Shown here: positions 48,138 to 61,659 of the stretch, one piece after another | How positions within the stretch are numbered: position 1 is the first letter of the stretch | Layout of the letters: every line of letters starts with the position of its first letter | Notes under the pieces: generated by a model | What the model was told of the DNA's origin: nothing | Databases searched by the model: none | Seen by the model: only the letters and a program-made list of their open reading frames with translations | Made by a program: the position numbers and the translations under genes | Source of the DNA: Sphagnum compactum | Taxonomy: Eukaryota; Bryophyta; Sphagnopsida; Sphagnales | Length of the DNA stretch: 64,000 bases | Direction: 5' to 3' | NCBI GenBank assembly: GCA_965153455.1 | Contig: OZ234493.1 | Location: forward strand, 25,844,213 to 25,908,212

Positions 48138-50722
48138 GTTGGGTGCTGTCGGGGAGAAAAGATCCTGTGAGTATTTCCATAAGTCCCTAGTAGCTTCTAC
48201 CTCCAGTGATTCTTTAGAAGAGGATTGAATCATGCAAGTGGTGGGGCATCATCTATTTAGACTGCTTCGAGAGCATTTTAGGAAAGACTGTCAATTTAAA
48301 GACAGTAATGTGAGGGTTGTTTGTGTACTTTGTGCACCCTTTATCTGTCATAAAGAAATACTCATAGTAGACTGACTCAAAGATACATCTGATATGTTTC
48401 TTGTCTGACTTTTTTGCTGATGAAATCACTAATATCAGACTATGGATGCTTCAAAAGCCACAATCAGCTTGTGACTTCATAACTAATCAGTAATCCTGCA
48501 TGTGAAAAGCACTGCACTATTTGTGCACAATACATCTCACCAGTAGTCATTGTTCCTTAATTTTCCAGTCAATTTTTTGTGTGACGAATTCCTGCCCCTC
48601 AACTTGTTCCTATATGTTGCATCGCAACAAATCATCATAACATCAGGCTTCATTGACAGTCAGATTGCTCTTTGGAAAGCTGGTCATATCTGCAAAAGAC
48701 TCAGGATTGTAAGTAAGTAATGAATTACAGTGCAGATTTTGTATACTTGTTTGTCCAGATTTTGGGCAGATTATTATATACTTATCTATATGCCCATCGT
48801 TGGGAGCTGATGAAGTCAAGGAGTACCTGTGGGCAGATCGTCACTGCCATTCATGATGAAGGTGACACTTTATGAGCAACTCTCATGAAAGGTTATGATG
48901 GCACAGTGTTAAGCTAAAGTTCGACTTGTCATGAAGATGTCGTTTTGGTTTTCTTGCTTGGTTTCATGGTCAAAGAGATGGTTTTTCTTGCATCTTGGTT
49001 TCATAGTCAAGATCTATCTGTTTTGGATTGGCTGGATGGGCATGGAGTGAACCGTGCATCATAAATTGGCAAAATCTTTCAGGCCTTCCTGGACTGATTA
49101 GTTGCTTGAGTTCTTCAATCTGCAGCTCCTGCTTGCAGCTCCCACTACAATTCCTGATTCGGATCTCCTCATTTGTTTCAACAGATTATGCTCCTCTCCA
49201 GGTACCTCATTCTCCTCATCCAAACTAAATCAATCCTCACTACATTTCACTGGATAATCATCTGAACAGGTTTTTTGAGTAAACAGCATCAAAGTTTTAA
49301 GGAATTCTATGAAAATTTCACTAAATAATGGCGTAATGGAAACCGATTCTAATCCTGGTCATGAAAATGAAGAAACCCTAATCCAAAAGAAATGAGAAAA
49401 TAAGAGCAAAAACTATACTGATAAGCAGATTGAACAAACATGGGCAGTTGGCACACATGCTGAGCACCTCCAACAGCAAAATGCATGGTATTGATGATGG
49501 GCCAATCTACAGTAACACTGGAGTGACTTCATCAGCTCTGGCAGTACAAATGTTCGGGAATGCTCAGGACCTTCAACAGCAAAATGTATGGTATGATGAT
49601 GGCCCAATCCACTGTAACATTCAATTGACTTCATCAGCTCTGGTGGTACACATGTTGCAGATCACCATTGCTTGGACCCTGCACTGCTAAACCATGTTGC
49701 TCACATTGGTTCCTTGTCAAGTGTAAGTGTTTTCCTGTCCAACTGGCAGAGGAATTTGGGGAATTTGCTGCCACTGGTCCAAGACTAGGCAATTCACATT
49801 CAGCCAATGACTCTATGTCAAGGAACCATTGCAAACCTCTGGTAAGTGCACAAGTGGTACCACCATCATGGCTAGAGACTAATGCACATATGATTCAAAC
49901 AGTCAAGTTCATCAGAATCATGCTGATGCTGCTATGAAATTGATAACACATCTGAATTGCACAGAAAGGGGAGAAGGCATATGTGAGAGCCTGCTTGCGT
50001 GACTGCTAAAGCATGTTGCTCACGTTGGTTGTTCCTTGTAAATTTGTGAGAGTTTTGTGTCCAACTGGCGGACAAATTCACCAGAACTGCTGGATCAACC
50101 AATTTCTTCTCAATCTCTAAAAAGGGTAAGTAAAACTCTGAAGAAATGCATTACAAGCTTAGGAGAAACCCTAATGCAGTGCACTAATTGGTCATCCATT
50201 GCACTACACTGCAGCCTGTGAAGTAACCAACCATAATTCCTGAAAAGTGCCCAAAAAGGCTGGCTCTTGGAACAGTGATTGAAGTGGAGACACAGTTCAA
50301 ATGGAGCAAAGCTCATTGGGAGAAAGAAGACTAATGATGCACCAAGTAGCTGAAAGTGAACTCATAAAAATGGACAATTGAAAAGGGGCTCCAGAATATT
50401 GCGAAATTATTTCATTGATGGTTACAAGACTCTGGAATTCATGGAAAGGAGATGTCCAAAAATATAGCTTGTATACAACTTGTACATACACCTGATGCAG
50501 GTTGTCTTTGAATAATTAACAAAGTTGGGTTTCTGCATAAGGAGGCAATCTTTCTTTCATCATCCTAAAAGAATGAAAGACTAGGACCAGCAACTGAGAT
50601 GACAACACTCATAGGCATATTATAAATACCCGTCATTTTTCTCCATCAGAAATGTATGTGTCTACAGTAAAATTACAGAGTCTATAATGTTCAATCAAAT
50701 GTGTCAAGGGCAAAATGCACAG
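48138..50722. other. Intergenic region with local duplications
   Basis: This is the 3' flank of the RNA-binding gene followed by sequence without a recognised gene. CAACAGCAAAATG(C/T)ATGGTA occurs at 49471 and 49574 (103-bp duplication). A segment beginning ACTGCTAAACCATGTTGCTC at about 49683 is repeated at about 50005 with the following CCAACTGGC(A/G)GA. Confidence 0.6.
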
Positions 50723-52839
50723 TTATGCACATTGGCCAGGAACAAAACCCACTTGGTTGTTTACATTGTCAAAAACAATGCGGAAGCCTTGTTGCTGAAT
50801 GTTGCCAATAATTGAGGGTCCTGTGGTCCCAGCAAAGGCGAAACAATAGGTGTTGGAATTGTCTACAGGAATCAGGTAGTTGCTTGCAGGGAAGTCCATG
50901 TCTGCACCATTCTGAAAATGCAGGGTCACTGTGGGGACATCTACACTCATCATCCCTGCAAGATTGTAACAGGTATCAAAAAGGGAAAATCCAGGTGCAG
51001 GTCTTAACCTCCTTGTTCCTGCTCGGAAGGCATCCCTCATTGCTGTGTAAGCAGGCATGGCTAAGCGAGTGACTGAAGTTCCAGAATCAATGATCACACC
51101 ACCTTCACCCGTAGCATCATCCAGTTGGAACACTTGTGTAGGAATGGAGTCGAGCAGATTGCCCCCAACACTGATCCCTGTCAATTGCAGGTAGTAGAAG
51201 GTACCAATCCTTGCATTTTTCACTTGTGGAGTGAATGTCACTCCTGAAGCTGGAACTGAAGCATTTCCAAAGATGAGCAGTGACCTATCACTAGTGTCTG
51301 TTTCACGGTCTGTAAGACAATAGGAAAATTTCTCCCCTATTGCAGGACCCACTTGGCTGGGAAAAGACAGAGGACCTTTGCCAAGGCCCAAAAGCCCTGC
51401 AGCTCCCACAAAGTATCCTTCATTATCATGTCCACAACCCATTGGAATTGAGTTCAGAACAACAGCCGCACGGTCAGGTCCAGAAGTTGAGGCTGTAGAT
51501 TCTAGTGTGATAGTATCAGTGGAGAACTCTCCCACAGTGAAAGACCCATCGCCATAATCCACCTGCAGGCGGAAAAACACATTAACAAATCTTGTGCTCC
51601 ACGTCTCCAGGACACCAACAAAATGCAAATGTTCAGCTCATGTATTGCACAGGTCCAGATCACGCCACCCTAGAGTCAAAGAGCAAACTTCTTACATTTG
51701 AAGCCTGTTGGGGAAAACAAGAGCAAAAGTCAATCCAGAAGAAGGTGGGGCATGAACCTGGTAGAGGCAATCTCTCATCTGGCATCCACTTATATCTAGA
51801 TCCTGGCATAGCTTCGAGCCACATGTGACAGTTGCATATGTAGATGATCCCGAAGGGTTGAAGACAGGATCATCTTGCTGGTAACAATTCAAACATGGTG
51901 CACATTGTAACCACAAAATGTCACTGCCGGTATCAACCACAAGATAGGTTGCCTTGGGAGGTGTACCAATGGAAAGTCGAACGAAATACTCCCCACTTCC
52001 CATGGTCAATCCTGACACAACTGGAGCTTGAAGATCACTGGCTGCAGCTGCAAACTGCTGATCTAGGTTGTGAAATCTGCCCTGAGGTGCTGGTATCGCC
52101 ATCCGGCCTGATAGCACTCGCTGCTGTATGTAAGCATGGATGCCAGTCACCCGCACATGATCCCTTGCTATGCTTTCTTTCATCAGCTGCTCGTGTGTTG
52201 CATTGATCGGGCGGAAGGGTGATGAAGGAGCATACCTGTGATAGGTGGATGCCCAGGGATAGAGAAGCATTGCACATGCAGCGTTTAGGGTTTAGAAATT
52301 ATTGCAAAACTCTGCAACAGGAAAAAGGAAATCCCAACATAGAGAACGTCTTACACCAAATCCAGCTTTCTTTAAATTGCACCAAGCATATTAATCATTC
52401 ACGAAGCTTCAGGGCTTCTCAAGAAAGATTTCTAGTCCCAGCTGCACCCACCCACCCACCTGTGCATTAGGTTTGCTTGCACTCCGTGACCCCGGCTGTG
52501 CTCATGTGACAGGGAAGTGGTGGTGATGGTGGTCGAGCCCGTCCTCATGGGCAATTCAGACACCGGCCGCCAACTGAACTTGTCCTGCCATGACGCAGCT
52601 TTGGAAGTTCTTCCCGCAACATCCAGACTCTGGTACGCGTAAGATATCTCTGCAGCAGTATCTGAGAACACCTGTCTGGCCGACGAAACCTCAAAGAGAC
52701 CTGTATAAACCGTGAGCAAGACACCCAACCAGTAGTAGGAGTAGTACATGATGAGCAATACACAACTAGAATCAACGCGCTCGCTGCTGCTTCTTCTTCT
52801 TCCGCGCAGTAGGATCATCACGTCTCCGATCCCTCTCAT
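50723..52839 (-). CDS. Nepenthesin-type aspartic protease (ASPG-like)
   Basis: Three exons (52839-52460, 52235-51758, 51562-50723) join in frame to 565 aa from the ATG at 52839. An in-frame ATG at 52749 would place the hydrophobic stretch YWLGVLLTVYTGLF right at the N-terminus as a signal peptide and is a good alternative start (535 aa). The propeptide includes ANLMHRYAPSSPFRP across the exon 1/2 junction. The first catalytic motif is DTGSDILWLQC (Asp228) and the second is IDSGTSVTRL (Asp445). Between them lies the Cys-rich nepenthesin-type insert (CAPCLNCYQQDDPVF and further Cys). Also seen are YGDGSFTVGEF and MGCGHDNEGYFVGAAGLLGL. It ends SIIGNIQQQGFRIVFD. This is a secreted or apoplastic endoprotease family. 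Closest in pattern are the Arabidopsis guard-cell ASPG proteins, which act in drought and ABA responses; that role is not shown here. Confidence 0.9.
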
Positions 52840-53918
52840 AATTCCCAAAAACGCGCAATTCTGCTCAGAATATTCTAGCTCCCAAAGTTACCTCCCGACA
52901 CAACTTCCTGACTGACGACACCCCCAAGTACTCACTTAGACATCAATAAACCAAACAAACAAAAACTGTGCTCAGGAAGAAGAAACTCCACGTCCATCAA
53001 CTTCTGCAACAATCTATTTGTACAGTGTGAGGAAAGATCAAGTTCTCCGAAACTGATCATCCAGGTACAGACATCTAACTTCATGCCACCCGACCCCAAT
53101 GTACAAATTACAACAACCCAATGCCGCACTCAATAACAACAACAACGACAACAGTAAAATATAACACCAAAGAAACGAAGACAACGACAACGACGACAAG
53201 GAGCGATCCGTGTTCTTCAAAGATCAATTGCACAAAGTTATGACCAAGTAAGCAATTACATGATGCAGACAAAAACGACGAGACTCAAGTGTTTAGAAGT
53301 TTCTTTTTTAAAAGTAAGAGAAAAAGAGGAAAAAAAGCTGGATTATAGGACCAAGCACGCGTACATGCGGAATAGGATCCGAGCGAGAGATTTGAGTTTT
53401 AACAATCTAAATCAAAGCTTCAATGCATGTGTGCTCGATCAAGCAAGCAAAGAGAGGAAGAAGAAGAAGAAGACGACGACGTCTCAAAGGCGTCTCGGCT
53501 GCTGTTGTCATTAGGCACTTAATCGTGTTAAGGACTAGTAATCATGCTTAAGATTAAGTACTCATCTTGGGTTTAAATTTGGGTTTGAATTATTACGTGG
53601 TCCTGTCAATTATCTTAACTTTAGTAGCTAATTTTAAGAAACGTATTGATTTAACTTGTTTTTTGTGTTTTTTTTTTCAAACAAACATTTAAATTGATAT
53701 CACAATTATTGTTTTATTTCCACACACAAACAAACAGGCACTGAATTTGAAAAAAAAAATCCATTTTTTTCCTTCCGAAAACATAGAATTAATTACATCT
53801 GATGTGATCATATGTTTGAATTTTGTGTAGTATTAGGACTGAGAATGCTCTGATTTGGCTCTCAGGTCATGAGTTATAAGTTATAAGCCATAACCTTTGA
53901 CCTTTGTTTCCTTTGTTT
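52840..53918. other. 5' flank of the aspartic protease gene
   Basis: Presumed promoter and 5' UTR of the minus-strand protease gene. It holds a (GAA)n/(GAC)n run at about 53457-53482 and CAA/CGA-rich low-complexity at 53127-53200. No separate gene was recognised. Confidence 0.4.
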
Positions 53919-54124
53919 CTTTTAAAGGTGCATTCACACCTAATGTTAACTCAGTGTTAAGCGAAGATCTAGGTGACATCTTAGGTCATACCCAATGTGA
54001 AATGGGTGATTGTTTAATATTAAGTGAATGTTAACTTTAGCATAAAATGTTTAGCTAGTCATTTAGAACCTAAACCTATTTACTCGAGTCCTTAAAACCA
54101 CTTGTGTGAATGCACCTTAAAAGC
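53919..54124. mobile_element. MITE with near-perfect terminal inverted repeats, about 205 bp
   Basis: The left end CTTTTAAAGGTGCATTCACAC is the inverted complement of the right end GTGTGAATGCACCTTAAAAG, with one extra A on the left. The flanks TTAA/TTAA next to GGTGCATTCACAC could be the target duplication (TTA or TTAA). The inside is noncoding and has repeated AATGTTAACT words. The structure is typical of a nonautonomous DNA transposon. Confidence 0.85.
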
Positions 54125-57100
54125 AACCTACTAGTTAACAACCTACTAGTTAGCCCTTTGCTTCTTGGATGAAACTGTCATGAATGTTATTTCCATGGAT
54201 GAAAAGATGGCACCTCAATCCTCATTATGGTTGGTTATCCCTGGGTAACTGGAATGTTGATTCAACACATAAACAGTCAAGTGATTTCAAAAAAAAAATT
54301 CAAAATTCAAAAAAACAGAATTATGTTTGATGTGATCATGTGCCTTGAAGGATTGTTGTGTTGTTGTTATTGTTAGGCCTAATGATTTAATTTTAATTAA
54401 TAACTAGTGTGGCATGTGCTGTTGTTAAGTACATACTGTAACATAGTTTTCAGAGTATATATTGTTCTGTGAAAATCCAGTTTCCTAATTAAAAAACTAA
54501 TTAAATTTTTTTATTGAATTAACAATTATCATGTTTATGACAAATCATGGGTTTTATGTTCATTACCGTTAATTGTCACAAACTTAGTAGCTCATTAAGG
54601 AATGTATGAGCAACTTTTGAACCAAACCCATCTTTGATATGACAATTTTGTTTCCATTGACACAGCGTGTGAAGTGCAGGGTAACACCCGCAGTCTTGGG
54701 CATTACTGGAAACAAGTCGGCCTAATATATGTGGCCAGTATATAATATGGTACCAGCCAAATTGATAACCAGGGTATGTTTATTTGATGCAAAATTGGGA
54801 ATATTTTTGGTTTTTTGAGGTTATTTTTTTCAAAAATGCAGGGAATTTGTGAGGAAACATATTTTTCCCAAAATGGAGAAAAATCACCACAAAAACCAAA
54901 ATTTTGTCACAATTGCTTACAATATGAAAGGGTGCTTAAGGTTTTCTACTTCCAAATTTGGCTAAATATACTTATGGAAAATCATCACTTGAACAACATC
55001 TCAAAATTGAAGAAAAAAACATTGGGTGGGTGCATTAAAATTTCAAAATCTAGTTATTTGATAACCTATGAATTATTATTATTATTATTTTTCAAATACT
55101 CTATCCAACTAGGTATTTTAAACAACCAATATTTAGCAAATTCTTGAACTTCAGCACCTTGTTCAAATCAGGTTATAAGGTCAAATTTTAGGGTCAAGTT
55201 CTAGGGTCTTCAACTTTTTAAGTTTTCTTAAAACTGCTATTGAAACTTAACAAAAGAACTGATCTATTTTCAAATTGACTTAAAACTTGAACTGAGGGTG
55301 CTACCCTTTTTGATAAGGTTTACATTTTTAAAGTACATAAACATAATTTTATGTAAAATATATAAAACTTAATCCTACATTTTACACAAGTTATTGTATT
55401 TAATTGGTTGTACATAATTAATATTATATAATCTTTATCTTGAAGTGTGTGTACTACTTGAACAAGCTAGATACACACTTTTAAAAATTATTTAGTTGTG
55501 TGTAATGGAGATGGAAGGGGACCTTGTCTTAGATCAAACTAATTTAATTTTTTTTGTGAAAATAACCAAAACCAAAGGGTTTTGAAATTCAAAAAACTGA
55601 TCTCAAGATTGGACTAGCGATTCCATAGAACAAAATTTTGAAATCAAGAGCTGGACAACATTGGTTTGGACCAATCCAAACTAGTGTAAAACCAATGTTG
55701 GGCAATTTTCAAGTATTGGGTGAGATTGTCCTCATAGGTATGGAAAACCTATGACTGTCACAGAAAATGGAACCAACAATTTTCATAAAAATTGAAAACT
55801 GTCCAACACAACACTGGTTTGTATGAGTGTTTGGTGTAGAAGTGTCAATAGTTGTAAATACAACATGTAAAACTTGTGTATGTGTAAATAATTTACACTT
55901 ACATTTACATTGTTGTCGTATATATATATATTTTTACACTTACACACGCATGGGTAAATGTTTTGAGATGTGTACATGTAAATGTATATATTATATACCC
56001 TTAATGGCCATGCCTTCTTGCAAATTCATACTAATTAGTTGTGAGTGCATCCCAAAGCTTAATTTCTTTTTTTTGCAATGGGCTACTTTGATTGGCCCTT
56101 GAGAAAAAATCACAATACTTTGATTCTCCCCAAATATTAACATTTTGTACCAATATGGGAATATGGTGGTGCTGTTCCAAAGAAAATTTTGAATGAACAG
56201 TGAGCCATCACCCCTAGAATAGTCGCTCATTTTGACAGTGTGATCCATCCTAATTATCATATGAATATCTTGTCTGAGCAGGCACAACTTGTTATTCCTT
56301 TAATTTGAAAACATCATATGTGTAGTAAATCATTTCATAACAAACATTCCTCCTCCAATGCCTTTTGCAAGTGCAATAAATTCATTCAAACAAGGCTTCC
56401 TTATCATGTCTGAAAAATTCTAAGTGCAAAAGCTATGCAACGAATGCAAACATCATAAGAAGATGTCAAGATTAGAATCATCCAAAAAATAAATCACATA
56501 TATTACTTTACCTATTTCTTCAAGATCTCGTGCACTTAAAATTACAAGCATTATGATACAACCAACAGTGTTCCCATCAAAAATCAGAGTCAGAATTTTC
56601 CTACTAATCCAATTCTATTACACTAATTACATATAAGCTTAAGAGCATAGTGAACCAAAATATTATCCTCACCAATTCCCTAGTATGGCTTAACATGAAA
56701 ATCATAACAAGGCTGCATTTCAGTAAATGAACCAAAGAAGGGTCAGTGGTTATCTGCAGTAGACCCATGGCACTAAGATTTGCATAGTATATTCCAATTA
56801 AGGCTCACATTGAAGAAAACTCAGGAGGCACCTAAAATCATTTTTGAGACCTTTACAAATGTTTTTGGTTTAGTGAACCAGCTACTTCAATAATCAATTT
56901 GCAATGATAGATTTTCACTCATGTAAAAGAGCACAGAAAAAGTTTTTGGTTACATTGGGTGGAGTCGAAGCAATCAAAATCTGTGGGACGTAGAAATGAA
57001 AATTGCTACCAAATTTAATTCCTACCAAATTTCAGGTAAAGTTACAGGTAAAGAGTGAAGTTGGGCAGCATAATATCATGGTATATTCCAGCAAACTGTG

Positions 57101-58343
57101 TGACCATCAGAGAGGATCAGAGTGGGCTTGGCATTGAGCAAACCTCCTCTGGAAAAGAATTTTGTTGATGATGTAATAAAACACATGCATTGTAACATGT
57201 CATAAGAATATGAGCAATAAATTAGTCATATATCTTTAATGAATAGCTCGTAGTAAACCCGGCATCACCACCTGCATTAATATATATAGTCAACATGTCA
57301 AATTCACCTAATTCTTGGAAAAGATCTACAACAATTTTGTTGTCCCCTTTCAATAGGAATGAAATTCCTTGACACATGTTCTTGCTGATCTCTGATCAGG
57401 TTCCGCCTAAACCCTAAACAACAAACTTCTAGACCACAAAACTTAAATCCAAAAGGGTTTTACAGTCCATTATTTTCTGAGAAATACCATCAAAAGACAG
57501 GCCCAGAGTCGGGACTTCCGAAGCCCCCCTTATGCAATACTCCAGGAGAATCAGTTTTATAGATCAGCTTAATTATTAGTCATATTAAATAAGAGAACTG
57601 ATCTACCTAGATGCATTTTTCTGAATTTGTAGATCAAGTTGAAGCTTTTCCATTCAAAGGATATATATCTAAGGTATATTGCAAGCCGCCAAAATATAGC
57701 AGGATTCTTGAAATTTTCTACTTTCCTCATTGACCTATAGCCAAATTTGGCTAATTCCTCTTGTGGATGATTGTCAGTGTGGTTACATGACAAAATTGCA
57801 AGAGAAAAAAGAAGAGAACCCTACTTGAAAGTAGAAAATTTGTGCCAGTTTTGCAGGTAATTTATTTGATAAATGGGTAACACTAATTTTAAGAGATTTT
57901 GATCTAGTTCTTAATATGCCAGAGATGAACAAGAGTTTAACCTAAGACTGCATTTTTAATCTAGGCAATTCTTTGGGTTTAGGAGGTTGTAAGACTAATT
58001 GATCTGCAATCAATTAGTCTTAGGATCATATGTAATTAGAATTTGACATGATGAGAAAGGCTGGTTTCACATAACCTCAAATAGAATTCTTGATTTTTAA
58101 AAAAATCCAGAAGTCTTTTTTTTTATATGATGGTTTTTCCAAGGATGAAGAGTGTGAGGGAGAAAGTAACCCCAAACATCGCGTATAGGAAGCCACGATC
58201 TAGCACGAATCCATATAGAGAAATTCCAGCTCGCGAATGTTGTAAATATGTCACTGCAACAACCAACAACAACAATCACAGCCACAATTTCATCAAATTC
58301 ATGACTTTGATCTAGATGTACATGCCCCCTTACAAATCAAGCA
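54125..58343. other. AT-rich intergenic region
   Basis: Only short ORFs without recognised domains are present. There is a (TA)n-like run at about 55919-55931. AAACCCTAAAC at about 57411 is a short telobox-like motif. No gene or mobile element was recognised. Confidence 0.5.
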
Positions 58344-59657
58344 TTATACCAGGGAAGTATAACTAGTTTTGATGAGTCTGGAGTGCACTGTGCTTTTACC
58401 CAGGGCTTGACGCTTTTGGTAAGCCTCAAAGTCATGAATGGATTGCTCAACTTCAGTTTTGAATCTTGGCACTGATGAAGAATCAGCGAGATCATCAAAC
58501 GAGTCATTGTACAAAAGAGGATGAGCTGGTCCATAGAGCACGGCTGCAGGCGATCTTTGTGAATTAGGAGGATGATCTCCAGAGCTGCAGTTCATGCTGT
58601 TATCGACTGCAGCTGCATGGTCTGCAGCGAAATATGCAGCTGTGACAGCTGATGGATTACAAGTCGCCAGAGCGTGCCATTGACTCACTATTCCCACAAT
58701 TCTTTGAGCTCTATGCGTAATCTTGGCTGCTCCGTGAAGACATAGTACAAGACCCGTCAATTGCACCACAGAACACACCTGCCCATACAACATCATGTAC
58801 AGATACTTACAGCACATGTATAATGATTAATCAGCATGGAGAATTTCTGTATCTGCAGAGAATCAGATGGAATTCTGTTTCTAAAGATTCTGGTGGAATC
58901 CTGCAGTTTCTAGAGATTCAGGAATTCTGTTAATTTTTGAGATTCTGGAATATTCTTTTCTAGACGTTGTGGAATGTACTCTTTCTAGAGATTCCTGGGA
59001 GTTTTGAGAGTCTCGGAATATTCTCTTATAGAGATTTTGGAATATTCTTTGATCATTACCGCGAGATCACCGGCCCTGAAGAAATTGATGGATTTGGCGG
59101 ATCCAAGAATGACAAAGAGTGAGCACATCTGGCTGAAGCTGATTGTGAACAGAGACGAGACCATGAAGATCCGGAACCTGTGACTGATAGTAAGCAATTG
59201 ACTCCTGATACGCATGTGCTCAGAGAGGATGATAGAGACGTCGGGCGTTTCCTCCAACAGCTTCTTGTAGCCCTTGAGACGAAGGATTTGGAGGCAGCAC
59301 ATGAGTCTGAATAGGACGCACATGAAAAGGAAAACTGAGGTGCGGTACAGCCATGACAGCATACCAGCAAAGCACAGCACCACGTTGATTACTCTGGGGT
59401 GCTCCCCTCCGGGGAGTACGAAGAAGGGAATGGAGATTGAAACATATAGATACCACCATACCCTGAAAATCAGCTCTATCAGGAAACAGGGAAGAAGAAT
59501 CCATCGCAGTAAGGAGAAGGCGCTCTGCAAAGCTCACAATTGCAAACCCGATCTCTCGTGGAATCAGCTCGCAAGTCAATCTAGGACCTCCAGAAAACTG
59601 CAGATATGTAGAGCACAACAAATTCGATAAAGGAGGCAGCTAACTAGATTTGAGGCC

Positions 59658-59696
<39 letters not shown>

Positions 59697-60526
59697 CACA
59701 CACACACAGAGACGAAGAGAGAGAGACAGAGAGCTCTCACATGAAGTTCCTGTTCGTACCCTAGCTGAACTTCGTGGGACTCCTTCATGATCTTGTCGAG
59801 AAGAAGGGTGCGTCGGAGCCCGTAATGACGAATAATGTGGGAGAGGCAGAAGAACGAAACGGCAGCTAGTGCAGACTCCGAGACTTGCACCAACTGCTCA
59901 AAGGGATGGCTATGCTCTTCGCCGCATTCCGAGCATGACACGAAAGTGTAGTTGGAAACCGGAACGACAACGGCAAACAAGGAGAAAACGATCCATGACA
60001 GGACTACTTTGGTCGGAGTCGATTGATCTAGTCCTAGCCACGCGAGTCCAGATCTGAAATGCCGCAGCTCGTCTTTCGGATTCGAGAGCAGCCGTTTGTA
60101 AAGAGCCCTTTTTGCAATGCTCCGAGCTGCTTCTTCATCACATATAATACGTCGCCGCGGTTCACTAGTGCTTCTTCGCTCAACATCATCATCATCATCA
60201 TCAGCATCACCAGCGGCGGCTTCTTCTTCAGCGAAGGCGACATTGGCTCCGAATTTCACGGCCAGCTTCGGTGATCGATGCCGCGGCTGCTTCATTTCCG
60301 AATCACTAGAATCAGAGGAACTGTCATGTCGATATTTTATAGTACGATTCCGCGACCGGGTGCAGATGGAACTCTCCGGCTCGCGATCCATCACTGGTGT
60401 GCGTGGGCCAGCAGGTGCAGGTGTAGCTTCTTCACCATTTTGTTCGTGACGATCTGCATCATCGACTCTGGCAGCGACATAGAATGGGACTCGATCAGCT
60501 GCTGCGGCAGCGTCTCCTCGATCCAT
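58344..60526 (-). CDS. DUF3537 seven-TM protein, plant gustatory-receptor-like (GRL) family
   Basis: Three exons (60526-59741, 59524-59060, 58778-58344), both introns phase 0, join to 561 aa. The first about 165 residues are a disordered N-terminal extension: Ala/Asp/Ser-rich, with a DADDDDDDVE run near 107-116. After it come a cytosolic KDELRHFRSGLAWLGLDQST segment and hydrophobic segments near 173-194, 217-233, 265-290, 305-345, 380-402 and 420-440. Family hallmarks seen are FRSGLAWLGLD, SWLYRTSVFLFMCVLFRLMC, CLQILRL and LHGAAKITHRAQRI. The protein ends with a cytosolic tail with SSVPRFKTEVEQSIHDFEAY. DUF3537 proteins are held to be distant plant relatives of the insect gustatory/odorant receptor ion channels. 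The ligand and activity are unknown. Intron 1 holds a (GA)n run and intron 2 a degenerate minisatellite. Confidence 0.88.
58840..59050 (-). repeat. Degenerate repeat in intron 2 of the DUF3537 gene
   Basis: TTCTAGAGATTC(TGGAATATTC) recurs in variants about seven times at about 27-30-bp steps (for example TTTCTAAAGATTCTGGTGGA, CTAGAGATTCAGGAATTC, GAGATTCTGGAATATTC, TAGAGATTTTGGAATATTC). Units contain GAAnnTTC and TTCnnGAA words like heat-shock elements. They may be just a repeat product. Confidence 0.65.
59661..59692 (-). repeat. (GA)n microsatellite in intron 1 of the DUF3537 gene
   Basis: About 16 uninterrupted GA dinucleotides (CT on the sense strand), followed by a CACACACA stretch. Confidence 0.95.
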
Positions 60527-60921
60527 TGTATTTGAAGCAGGCAAAAACACGCACACACAACACACACACAAAAAAAATTGCTTGCACAATTGGAACCCTT
60601 CCCGATTCTGGGATCACAACACGTCCCGATCTCGAAATCATCAGATCAGAAGCTTTAGCCTCTCCTAATTCCTGCGATGCTGCAGCACAGCGACGAGTTG
60701 CTGTAATTGGAAACGAGTTCGCAGTTCTGTGTCCCGGACCTCACGACGCAGCAGCCTCGGCGCGCGCGCGCACAGCTCCAAACTCGAACTTCTGTGTCCA
60801 ATTAAGGATATTTTGGGCACTTTCGCACCAGCCCATTTTTCACTGGCGAAATTTCGCCTACAAGGAATTTTTTTTAAAGCCGAAAATGTTCAATGAATTT
60901 GGAGGGTTTTAAATCGCCAGA

Positions 60922-60923
<2 letters not shown>

Positions 60924-60966
<43 letters not shown>
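60924..60966. repeat. (GA)n microsatellite upstream of the DUF3537 gene
   Basis: About 20 GA units, some 400 bp upstream of the start codon. Confidence 0.95.
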
Positions 60967-60969
<3 letters not shown>

Positions 60970-61650
60970 CATTAAATAAAATCGTCAGTTTTTAAATCTG
61001 GTTTCAGTGTTCAGCCATAAATATAGAAGGTTGATTAAAGATCTGTATTTTCTTCCTTGGGAAGAAATTGCCTTTTTTTTAACATAATCATATAGCCTGT
61101 GCCATTGGCCCAAGTGTGAACCGGTTACCCAACTATTGTCTCCTCCCATCATGTTTTTGTTATTTAATTGAATTTCCAATGAAAAAAATCAATATCACCC
61201 ATACCTTAGGTCCAAATATTTCCAAATCTTCTTCATTAAATCTTACTCATCAAGGACTTTCCAACAACATCAAGAGTGTGTCCCAAACTTCCTTTTTTTT
61301 AAAAATTATTTAAATGAATTTTTAAATATTCAATATTCAATAACTTCTCCACCATAGGTCAAAATGTCATAAACCAACAAGTGCAACCCTACTCATGGAG
61401 GGCTTTCCAACGGTACCAAGACCTCCAAGAGGTCATGGTTCAAGAAATCTCAACCTGGAAAAGAAGCAAAACAAACAGACCACTGTCCTTCATAGATAGA
61501 TGATTGCCACTTACTACATAACAAAATTCTTTTAAAAAAACATTGTTTTGAACACACAAGTTGCTTGCTAATTTTTTTAACACCAAAACTGTTAGATTTA
61601 AGTTTGCAACCCTGAGGGCAATATATGTGAAGTTATTCTGTGTGGGAAGT
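60970..61650. other. AT-rich intergenic sequence
   Basis: No gene recognised. A segment near 61380-61450 is less AT-rich and contains CTTTCCAACGGTACCAAGAC, a type of word common in plant LTRs. No LTR boundaries were seen. Confidence 0.4.
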
Positions 61651-61659
61651 TTTTTTTTA

